Of a DNA stretch of 47,893 nt, positions 41,418 to 47,893 are shown piece after piece; the first letter of the stretch is position 1; each line of letters starts with the position of its first letter. The notes below the pieces were generated by a model, which saw only the letters and a list, made by a program, of their open reading frames with translations, made no database searches and had not been told where the DNA came from. Source of the DNA: CAYWHE01 sp964458125 (lineage in GTDB: Bacteria; Bacteroidota; Bacteroidia; AKYH767-A; OLB10). A program made the translations under genes and the position numbers. The DNA is taken from assembly GCA_964458125.1 (NCBI GenBank), contig CAYWHE010000003.1, positions 1 through 47,893 of the forward strand, read 5' to 3'.

Positions 41418-42875
41418 ATGAAAAACACCGGGCATTTGCCTTTATTTCTTTTTATCGTATTATTTTTTTCAACCTGGTCCTGCAAAAAGGAAGAACTGCT
41501 TACGGATTCCTCGGCCCGGGTTGACTTCTCAACCGATACCGTACTGTTTGATACGGTATTCGTGACCATGGGATCCACCACCAAGCAACTGCTGGTGTAT
41601 AACCGAAATGATCAGAAAATCAGCCTTTCCAGCATCCGACTGGCCGGCGGAAGCGCCTCCCGGTACCGGATCAACGTCAATGGAAAACCGGGTATCAGTT
41701 TTCAGAATATTGAGATCAGGGCCAAGGACAGTTTATTTATTTTTGTGGAAGTCACCATTGATCCCAACAGTTCGGCTACCCCGTATGTGGTAACGGATTC
41801 CATCCTGTTCGACCTGAACGGTCAGCAGCAGGATGTGGACCTGGTGGCCTGGGGACAGAATGCCCGTTTTATTTACCCGAAGTTTTTCAGTCAGAACCTG
41901 CCTCCCTATGATACTCTTCCCTGCAATTCGGTATGGGACAGCTTACTGCCTTATGTGGTGTATGGTTATGCCGTTGTGGATTCCCTTTGCAGCCTGACCA
42001 TCAACGAAGGAACAAAGGTTTATTTTTACAACGCTTCCGGTTTATGGATTTATTCCGGGGGAAGTTTGCATGTGAAGGGAAGCAAGGAACACCCGGTTGT
42101 TTTCCAGGGCACCCGACTGGAGAGTTATTACCAGGATGTACCGGGTCAGTGGGACAGGATCTGGATCAATGAAAAAGGCGCAACGGATAATGAAATTGAT
42201 TATGCCGTCATCCGGAACGGATTTATCGGTCTGCAAACAGAACCGCTTTGGGGAGGCTCCGGTAAAAAACTCCTGTTAAGCAATACCATAATTGAAAACA
42301 TGAGCGGATTCGGAATCTTCTCAAGAAATTACAACGTGGAAGCCTGGAACTGCGTGGTAGCCAATTGCGGGCAATATGCCGCGGCACTGACCCAGGGAGG
42401 ATCCTATGACTTCAAACACTGTACCTTTGCCAATTACTGGATCAACGGTCAGCGCAGCACACCTTCCCTGTACCTGAACAACTATGCCGTAGATCAGAAT
42501 GAAATCGTGCAGCCCTCGCCATTGACGGCCGCCAATTTCGGAAACTGCATTGTTTACGGAAATAATAAAAACGAACTGGAACTCGATTTTAAATCGGGCG
42601 CCGATTCCAATTATTATTTCAAAAATTGCCTGTTCAAGGTTGATTTTAAGGAGACCTCCGTCAGCGGACCCGGATTTGATTCGGTTTACACCAATAATGA
42701 TCCCTCCTTCCGGGATTACAGCCTGAATAACTTCCAGCTCGACACCATGTCATTTGCCAGGGATAAAGGCAGTGTTCAGTTTATTGTTACCGGCAAAACG
42801 GATTTTGACCTGTTAAAAAAGGACAGAACATTACATTTGCCTCCTGACCTTGGCGCCTATGAGCGTGAGGACTGA
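41418..42875 (+). CDS. Lipoprotein with predicted right-handed beta-helix
   Basis: The ATG at 41418 gives a 485-residue protein with a signal peptide and lipobox FSTWSC (C22), followed by KKEE. The second half (about 225-440) has short repeated turns such as NEIDYAVIRNGFIGL, LLLSNTIIENMSGFGIF, VEAWNCVVANCGQYAA and DFKHCTFANYW, the pattern of parallel beta-helix surface proteins. No enzyme motif is recognised. It is likely surface or periplasm-facing. It precedes the beta-barrel pair on the same strand but the barrels have their own promoter. Confidence 0.78.
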   Translation: MKNTGHLPLFLFIVLFFSTWSCKKEELLTDSSARVDFSTDTVLFDTVFVTMGSTTKQLLVYNRNDQKISLSSIRLAGGSASRYRINVNGKPGISFQNIEIRAKDSLFIFVEVTIDPNSSATPYVVTDSILFDLNGQQQDVDLVAWGQNARFIYPKFFSQNLPPYDTLPCNSVWDSLLPYVVYGYAVVDSLCSLTINEGTKVYFYNASGLWIYSGGSLHVKGSKEHPVVFQGTRLESYYQDVPGQWDRIWINEKGATDNEIDYAVIRNGFIGLQTEPLWGGSGKKLLLSNTIIENMSGFGIFSRNYNVEAWNCVVANCGQYAAALTQGGSYDFKHCTFANYWINGQRSTPSLYLNNYAVDQNEIVQPSPLTAANFGNCIVYGNNKNELELDFKSGADSNYYFKNCLFKVDFKETSVSGPGFDSVYTNNDPSFRDYSLNNFQLDTMSFARDKGSVQFIVTGKTDFDLLKKDRTLHLPPDLGAYERED

Positions 42876-42886
42876 CTCCGTGAAAT

Positions 42887-42917
42887 TTTGAATTTATCAT
42901 TCCGTCCGATACCTTTA
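42887..42917 (+). promoter_or_regulatory. Promoter of the outer-membrane barrel pair
   Basis: TTTG (42887-42890), a 19-base spacer and TACCTTTA (42910-42917) form a near-consensus promoter. The barrel start is at 42942. The same -7 octamer occurs before the lysyl-oxidase gene and dapF. Confidence 0.5.
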
Positions 42918-42941
42918 CAGCATTCACCAATACTCTTCACC

Positions 42942-43643
42942 ATGAAAACATCCGTTTTATTCATTTTCGCCTGCATCTTCCTGGTTAACATCAGCGATTC
43001 CCGGGCCCAACAGGGGGTTCAGATCGGCCTGGTATTTCAGCCCTCCCTGCAAACCATGCGCCCGGCCTGGCTAAGCAGTTCGGGAGATAAATTCGATCCT
43101 GATTTTAATCAGACCATACGCGCAGCCATTGGCGCCCAGCTGGATTACCACTTCAGTCCCTATGTGGGTGTGGGATTGAATGTTGAATATTCGGCGCAGG
43201 GTCAGAAATTCCTCGTGTCCGAAAACAATGCATACAAAGCGCATTACTACAAGTTTAATTATATAAAAATTCCATTTTACCTGTCCTTTAACACCAGCGG
43301 AAAAGCGAGGCTGGTCGGGCATATAGGCCCACAGGTACTGGTTCTGATGGCTGCCAGGGACAAGTATGACACCAAGAACCATGACATCACCGACAATTAT
43401 GCTCCGCTTAACCTGGGTTTTAATTTCAACCTCGGTATCGGTTTCATGCTCAATAATAACCTGATGGTAACGGCAGCGCCCAATTTTGACCTGGCCTTCC
43501 TGAACTACAATTACACTACTGATGAAGCGGAAAGCGCCTATCTCGGCAAATCACCGGTAACCACCACCTTCGGATTACAGCTGATCCTGAAATATGTCAA
43601 AAATGAAATAAGCGCGGATGATGCGGTCATCAAAGTAAATTAG
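42942..43643 (+). CDS. Outer-membrane beta-barrel protein, first of a pair
   Basis: The ATG at 42942 puts a signal peptide (ending SRAQQ) at the start of a 233-residue product. A PorT-like eight-stranded barrel is suggested by alternating strands, for example YVGVGLNVEYSAQGQKFLV and YYKFNYIKIPFYLSF, with GPQVLVLMAA after. The segment pattern GQKF...(Y/H)Y(K/R)FN..K(I/V)P...GPQ is shared with the next gene. Function is not known. It may be a structural or transport protein. Confidence 0.85.
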   Translation: MKTSVLFIFACIFLVNISDSRAQQGVQIGLVFQPSLQTMRPAWLSSSGDKFDPDFNQTIRAAIGAQLDYHFSPYVGVGLNVEYSAQGQKFLVSENNAYKAHYYKFNYIKIPFYLSFNTSGKARLVGHIGPQVLVLMAARDKYDTKNHDITDNYAPLNLGFNFNLGIGFMLNNNLMVTAAPNFDLAFLNYNYTTDEAESAYLGKSPVTTTFGLQLILKYVKNEISADDAVIKVN

Positions 43644-43649
43644 CGGAAC

Positions 43650-44351
43650 ATGAACAGCCTGCATAAAAAATCCGTTCCATGGATCAGGGCATTCATCATT
43701 CTGGTTTTGCTTTTCTTTTCCGGTTCTGTACCGGCTTTATCCCAGGGATTGATTGCCGGTTATTTCATACGGCCCCAGTATAATAGTATGGGATCCGTTA
43801 ATACAAGGGCTTCCAATATTACCATCAATTCCAACCAGACCTATACCTTTTACAACGGAATTGAACTGGGTTATCTTTTCACCAAAAGTTCCGGTATCAG
43901 CACTTGTATTTCTTATGGAACAGACGGACAGAAATTCATTTACGAGAACAGGGTTTCAAACCAGCTGACCGAACGATCGGCTCACCATTACCGATTTAAC
44001 ATGCTGAAAGTTCCCATCCAGTTCAAGTTTAAGGGAAACGCCGGAAAAATTGCCTTTATGGTGGAAGGCGGACCCCAAATTTGTTTTTTGGTGAAGGCGG
44101 GAAATAAAAGCGACTGGGGAAATTTTAACTATACGGAGGATTATTCCCGGTTCCAGTTCGGGTTCCGAATATCAACAGGTATAGGTTACCAGTATAATGA
44201 TCACCTGTTGTTTTATGTCACGCCTCAATCCGACCTCACCGCCCTCGACTTTCATTACACCACCGCCAACCTGGCCAATACCTATCCGTTGGGCCGCCGA
44301 CTGACCAGCCAGAATGTGGGGCTGCAGTTCGGGTTCCTCTGGTCCCGGTAA
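43650..44351 (+). CDS. Outer-membrane beta-barrel protein, second of a pair
   Basis: This gene encodes another 233-residue barrel, six bases after the first. It has a signal peptide (ending PALSQG) and strands in the same order as its neighbour: GISTCISYGTDGQKFIY, HHYRFNMLKVPIQFKF, GGPQICFLV, STGIGYQYN, and a final GLQFGFLWSR. The pair looks like a tandem duplication that has diverged. The gene ends 9 bases from the convergent BNR gene. Confidence 0.85.
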   Translation: MNSLHKKSVPWIRAFIILVLLFFSGSVPALSQGLIAGYFIRPQYNSMGSVNTRASNITINSNQTYTFYNGIELGYLFTKSSGISTCISYGTDGQKFIYENRVSNQLTERSAHHYRFNMLKVPIQFKFKGNAGKIAFMVEGGPQICFLVKAGNKSDWGNFNYTEDYSRFQFGFRISTGIGYQYNDHLLFYVTPQSDLTALDFHYTTANLANTYPLGRRLTSQNVGLQFGFLWSR

Positions 44352-44360
44352 CCGGTTAGG

Positions 44361-45929
44361 CTAAAAGAGAACCATCTTTTTGGTAATGGAACGACCGGCG
44401 GTCTGAAGGGAATAAAAATATACTCCCGGAGAAAGCTTTTGCTCACTTCTGTTGAGGATGTATTCGTGCCTGCCCGGAGCCATTTCCTCATGGCTGAGCA
44501 GGACTTCCTGTCTTTTGCCGTAAATATCGTATAGATATAGCGTTACAAATTCCGGTTCCCTGACGGTAAAGGCAATCAGGGTGGACTCATTGAAGGGATT
44601 GGGGAAGTTCTGTGCCAGTTCCAGCGGGACATATTCTCCGTCGGGATTTTGCAAACCCAAAGCCGAACCGTCCACCAGGGCCGTATACACGCTTAAGGCT
44701 CCGTTGTCCATGCGCATCCAGATGGGCCTTACGACATTATTAACGGCTGCGATATTGATATAGTCCCCGAAAAAATTACTGACATCCGGCATAAAAGGCG
44801 ACTGGCTGACGAGGTAGTTGGAAAACGTATTGCCTCCATCCACAGACCTTGCCAGGTAAACATCGGTGCTGTCGCCGGTATGATTTCTCCTGTCGTAAAA
44901 CGTAAAATAGAGATACCCGGTGGCCTGGTCGATGCACATCCAGGTGAGGAACTGATGCCTGGAAACCGTATCATCATTGACTTTTACGGGGGGTGTCCAG
45001 GTTGTTCCCCCGTCGGTGGATTTGACCAGCCAGACATCGGTATTATTAAATCCATTTCGCTGATCCGTCCAGTTGATATATATGGTTCCATTTCCGGGAC
45101 CTCCACTCACGTCACAGGCGGTAATGGGTAATCCATTACAGCGGCTGAGCCCGGACAGAAAATAATCCCACCCGCCCGGAATGGCTGTAACAAACTGATC
45201 GTTTGGCAACCAGGTCAGGCCGCCGTCCAGGGATTTATCAAACATAAGGCCCTGCGGACCGGCCCAGGAGACATAAACTTCGCCGTTGGGGCCCACACAG
45301 GGCACGGCTCCCTCCACGGTATTGTCGCTGTCGATACAATCTCCGGCCACATCGCTGATCCGATGCGGTGCCGACCAGGTGGCGCCCGCATCCGTCGAAC
45401 GGGAAAAGAGAATCACGGAGCTGTCGGCGGGATCGTTGCTTCCGTAGGTGTCGAACTGGGTCCAGGTGACATAGATGTTGTTGCGGTTGGGGCCATTGGT
45501 AAAATCAACGGCTGCCCAGGCCTTATCCTGTGCCCTGGTTCCGTTTAACCCCATAAAGGAGCCGTTGTTGTAGGTTTGACCCGCATTGGTTGATTTCTGG
45601 CAGACAATCCTGTCAATCCAGTTACCGCCCGAGGGATTGCTCAGGTGAATAAAATAAAAATCACCGGCCGTATCGGCAAAAAGGCATGGATCGCCCCACA
45701 CGCCATGGGTGGAAGTCAGGTTGGTGCCGGTCCACGACTGACCCCCGTCGGAGGAATAATAACCGTTGTCGATATTGGCACCGGCGGCCATCTGCAGGGT
45801 GTTTTTTGGATTGATGGCAATGGAAACCTCTTCCGGATCGTTTTGCCAGCCCACCAGTACATTGGTAAACTGGGCATGGGTTTGAACGGACAGGGCAAGC
45901 CCGGAAATCAACAGGATAATTTTTTTCAT
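44361..45929 (-). CDS. Secreted sialidase-fold (BNR repeat) protein with T9SS sorting domain
   Basis: The ATG at 45929 gives a 522-residue protein (a GTG at 45938 is possible). It has a signal peptide ending THAQ, then a six-bladed propeller with Asp-box repeats (YYSSDGGQSWTG, KSTNAGQTYNN, SRSTDAGATWSAP, DKSLDGGLTWLP, KSTDGGTTWTPP, ARSVDGGNTFSN). The T9SS type A domain is at about 440-522 (LAQNFPNPFNESTLIAF...LSPGVYFYSL). The fold is that of sialidases, but the arginine triad and Asp/Tyr/Glu site were not confirmed by eye, so catalysis is unproven. Confidence 0.85.
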   Translation of the reverse strand: MKKIILLISGLALSVQTHAQFTNVLVGWQNDPEEVSIAINPKNTLQMAAGANIDNGYYSSDGGQSWTGTNLTSTHGVWGDPCLFADTAGDFYFIHLSNPSGGNWIDRIVCQKSTNAGQTYNNGSFMGLNGTRAQDKAWAAVDFTNGPNRNNIYVTWTQFDTYGSNDPADSSVILFSRSTDAGATWSAPHRISDVAGDCIDSDNTVEGAVPCVGPNGEVYVSWAGPQGLMFDKSLDGGLTWLPNDQFVTAIPGGWDYFLSGLSRCNGLPITACDVSGGPGNGTIYINWTDQRNGFNNTDVWLVKSTDGGTTWTPPVKVNDDTVSRHQFLTWMCIDQATGYLYFTFYDRRNHTGDSTDVYLARSVDGGNTFSNYLVSQSPFMPDVSNFFGDYINIAAVNNVVRPIWMRMDNGALSVYTALVDGSALGLQNPDGEYVPLELAQNFPNPFNESTLIAFTVREPEFVTLYLYDIYGKRQEVLLSHEEMAPGRHEYILNRSEQKLSPGVYFYSLQTAGRSITKKMVLF

Positions 45930-45962
45930 ACGGATCACTTTTCTTAGTAGGAGAACAACCGG

Positions 45963-47462
45963 TCAGGCTTTTGGTTTGATCCTGACGTTGCGGATAAAGT
46001 GCAGGGAATTTTTTATGTCTTCATGCAGGATCCTGTCGTTCGATACAAATTTCACCACCTGCCGGTATTCGGTCAGAAATTGTTCCAGCACGGGGGAGGT
46101 TTTTTGAGGTTTCCTGAATTCCATAGCCTGTGCAGCATTGAGTAATTCGATGGCCAGGATGGTTTCGACATTTTCCACCACCCGCCATAATTTCGTTGCG
46201 GCATTGGCGCCCATGCTGACATGATCTTCCTGCCCATTGGAGGATACGATGCTGTCAACCGAAGCGGGTGTTGACAACTGCTTGTTTTGAGAAACCAGTG
46301 ATGCGGCCGTGTATTGAGGAATCATCATTCCCGAATGCAAACCTGGGTTGGCCACCAGGAAAGGAGGCAATCCCCGCTGACCGGAGATGAGCTGGTAGGT
46401 TCTCCGCTCCGAAATACTTCCCCATTCGCTGAGGGCGATGGCCAGGAAATCCATGGCCAGGGCCAAAGGCTGACCGTGAAAATTGCCGGCCGAGATCACC
46501 AGGTCCTGTCCGGGATAAACGGTCGGGTTATCGGTGACGGCATTCATTTCGGTAAAAAAAACGGAAGAAACATAGTCCAGTGCATCCTTGGAGGCTCCAT
46601 GCACCTGTGGAATGCAGCGGAACGAATAGGGATCCTGCACATGTGTCTTCTTCCGGCCTGTCAATTCACTGTTTCGAAGCATTTCCCGGAACGAAACAGC
46701 GGTGCTGATCTGTCCGGCATGGGGCCGGATTTCCTGTATCAGCTGATGAAAGGGATCCAACCTCCCGTCAAAGGCATCGAGGGATAAGGCGCCAACAATA
46801 TCGGCCAGCAGGGATATTTTCCGGGAGCGTATGATGGCCATGATACCATAGGCGCTCATAAACTGGGTTCCGTTGAGCAGGGCCAGACCCTCTTTCGATT
46901 TGAGCTTCAGCGGCTCCAGGTTCAATTGCTTTAAAACCGTTGAGGCCTGTTGTTTCCTTCCCTGAAAATGCACCTCACCCATTCCGATCAGCGGCAGGCA
47001 TAAATGAGCCAGCGGTGCGAGGTCGCCCGATGCGCCTAAAGATCCCTGCTGATAAACCACAGGAAAGATGTCTTCGTTGAAAAAAAGAATGAGCCTTTCC
47101 ACGGTTTCCAACTGTACGCCGGAATGTCCGTGGGCCAGTCCCTGGATTTTCAGTAAAAGCATCAGCTTAACAATGGTTGACGGCACTTCCTCTCCTGTTC
47201 CGCAGGCATGTGACATCACCAGATTTTCCTGCAACTTTTCGAGGTCCGCCGGAGCGATGCTTTTGTGATACAAGGCCCCAAAGCCCGTATTAATGCCATA
47301 AACAGGTTCATCGCCGGAAACCATTTTGCGATCAATCCAATCCCTGCATTCCTTAATTTTATGAATGGAAGCAGCTGAAAGCACAAGGCGGCAGGGAGCT
47401 GTCAGCATAGATTCCACCAGGCTGAAGTCTAACGGCCGCGAAGATATTTCATGTGTTTTCAT
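45963..47462 (-). CDS. hutH: Histidine ammonia-lyase
   Basis: HutH removes ammonia from histidine to give urocanate, the first step of histidine degradation. The 499-residue protein has the YGINTGFG loop (55-62), the A144-S145-G146 triad in GSLGASGDLAPLAH that cyclises to the MIO cofactor, and the later PQVHGASKDAL and NFHGQPLALAMD segments. The other hut genes are not nearby. The closest downstream gene is a surface protein, so it is probably transcribed alone. Phenylalanine or tyrosine ammonia-lyase is less likely from length and motifs. Confidence 0.93.
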   Translation of the reverse strand: MKTHEISSRPLDFSLVESMLTAPCRLVLSAASIHKIKECRDWIDRKMVSGDEPVYGINTGFGALYHKSIAPADLEKLQENLVMSHACGTGEEVPSTIVKLMLLLKIQGLAHGHSGVQLETVERLILFFNEDIFPVVYQQGSLGASGDLAPLAHLCLPLIGMGEVHFQGRKQQASTVLKQLNLEPLKLKSKEGLALLNGTQFMSAYGIMAIIRSRKISLLADIVGALSLDAFDGRLDPFHQLIQEIRPHAGQISTAVSFREMLRNSELTGRKKTHVQDPYSFRCIPQVHGASKDALDYVSSVFFTEMNAVTDNPTVYPGQDLVISAGNFHGQPLALAMDFLAIALSEWGSISERRTYQLISGQRGLPPFLVANPGLHSGMMIPQYTAASLVSQNKQLSTPASVDSIVSSNGQEDHVSMGANAATKLWRVVENVETILAIELLNAAQAMEFRKPQKTSPVLEQFLTEYRQVVKFVSNDRILHEDIKNSLHFIRNVRIKPKA

Positions 47463-47893
47463 CCGTATATAATAAGTCTTTGGCTTTTCGGAAGGCGAAG
47501 TTAATTAATAATATGAAGCAAGTAAAAGCCTTCGCTACAGGGTTGCTTTTTTTAAAGCAGTGCCTAAAAGCCAATGTGGAATTCAGTCACGAACAGAAGC
47601 TGCCAGGTATGCCCTCCATCCAGATGCAGCCGCGAAGTGATTTATCCTCCGCCTCCGGCAGGTTTGTTGAATCAGCCACAAGAATTTACTGCCTTTAAAA
47701 AACAAGGTTTCACAGCCACCATTTTTGTTTTTGGGAGCACATCATTCCGTTTTTGCCGGTGTGTAGTCCCGCTTTCCGCTCCTAGTCCTCCCCTGAAGTA
47801 TAGCGCAGGCGCTAACTTCAGGGTGCGGGCTAACCGCTGCAATCGGGGCTGGGTTTCAGGTGCGGGTTTCAACAGGTTGGCCGGTTGGCTTCT
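47463..47893. repeat. Non-coding right edge with a GC-rich hairpin, probable dispersed repeat
   Basis: The 431 bases after hutH show no credible gene. At 47791-47823 is a near-perfect hairpin: a 9-bp arm (CCCTGAAGT / ACTTCAGGG), one bulged A, and an inner TAGCGC / GCGCTA pairing around a tiny loop. GC-rich text continues to the edge (AATCGGGGCTGGG). It is unlike the other intergenic sequences here and resembles dispersed palindromic elements. No second copy is seen in the window. Confidence 0.5.

Noticed and set aside
47453..47698. A plus-strand frame of 81 codons after hutH
   Set aside because: It starts inside the hutH 5' end on the other strand, has no family pattern and ends in low-complexity text.
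47672..47872. A minus-strand frame of 66 codons at the right edge
   Set aside because: It runs through the GC-rich hairpin and has the composition of a repeat, not of a protein.
1..47893. Phage, transposon, CRISPR, toxin-antitoxin or other defence system
   Set aside because: I looked for integrase, transposase, Cas, restriction and toxin motifs and for regularly spaced repeats on both strands and saw none.

Overview
The window is a chromosomal segment from a member of the Bacteroidota. Several independent signs agree. Six secreted proteins end in type IX secretion (T9SS) type-A-like sorting domains. There are four Omp28-type lipoproteins, many SpII lipoproteins beginning [S/A]CKK or SCRR, and a zinc-free type B ribosomal protein L31. 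Promoters follow the Bacteroidota pattern (TTTG, about 19-20 bp, TAnnTTTG) and Shine-Dalgarno sequences are not evident. The finer lineage cannot be fixed from sequence reading; a Chitinophagales- or Saprospirales-like environmental bacterium is a guess. I saw no tRNA, rRNA, CRISPR, transposase, integrase or phage gene.

Layout. 1-5.2 kb (minus) is a run of closely spaced genes: a large lipoprotein, an outer-membrane barrel, diaminopimelate epimerase (dapF), a GNAT acetyltransferase and a multihaem cytochrome c cut by the window edge. 5.3-9.6 kb (minus) holds two T9SS cargo proteins: a CotH-type kinase homologue with a lamin-tail domain, and a bacterial lysyl-oxidase homologue that keeps its copper ligands and both quinone-cofactor residues. 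9.8-12.5 kb carries a SirB1-like protein and a glycan pair (PglC-like phosphoglycosyl transferase plus DegT aminotransferase). 12.6-17.2 kb has two more secreted proteins, a possible 37-residue membrane protein and a sterol-desaturase-family enzyme.

17.3-21.5 kb is a head-to-tail array of four Omp28-like lipoproteins, three of them followed by strong intrinsic terminators. Two copies keep a thioredoxin-like CGYC motif; the other two have lost the first cysteine in different ways. 21.6-24.5 kb (minus) is an ABC exporter / CoA-pyrophosphatase-type NUDIX / cyclophilin operon. 24.7-30 kb carries a secreted TonB-C-terminal-domain protein, a nucleoside phosphorylase, two tandem-domain universal stress proteins, a cyanophycinase and YqgE. 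30-34 kb (plus) carries pdxH, a membrane metallophosphoesterase, an AraC regulator and a small secreted protein with a CX4CH motif.

34-41.3 kb (minus) is housekeeping: the three-gene proton-translocating transhydrogenase (pntAA-pntAB-pntB), Lon protease, a GlmU-like nucleotidyltransferase and ribosomal protein L31. 41.4-47.5 kb has a beta-helix lipoprotein, a pair of related 233-residue outer-membrane barrels, a secreted sialidase-fold (BNR) protein and histidine ammonia-lyase. The last 430 bases are non-coding and hold a GC-rich hairpin that looks like a dispersed repeat.

Themes. Much of the window is devoted to the cell surface: T9SS cargo, lipoproteins, barrels and glycan synthesis. The rest is core metabolism and protein quality control. 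The most novel-looking parts are the lysyl oxidase beside a CotH-like kinase, both sent outside by the same secretion route, and the Omp28 array with its eroding redox motif.
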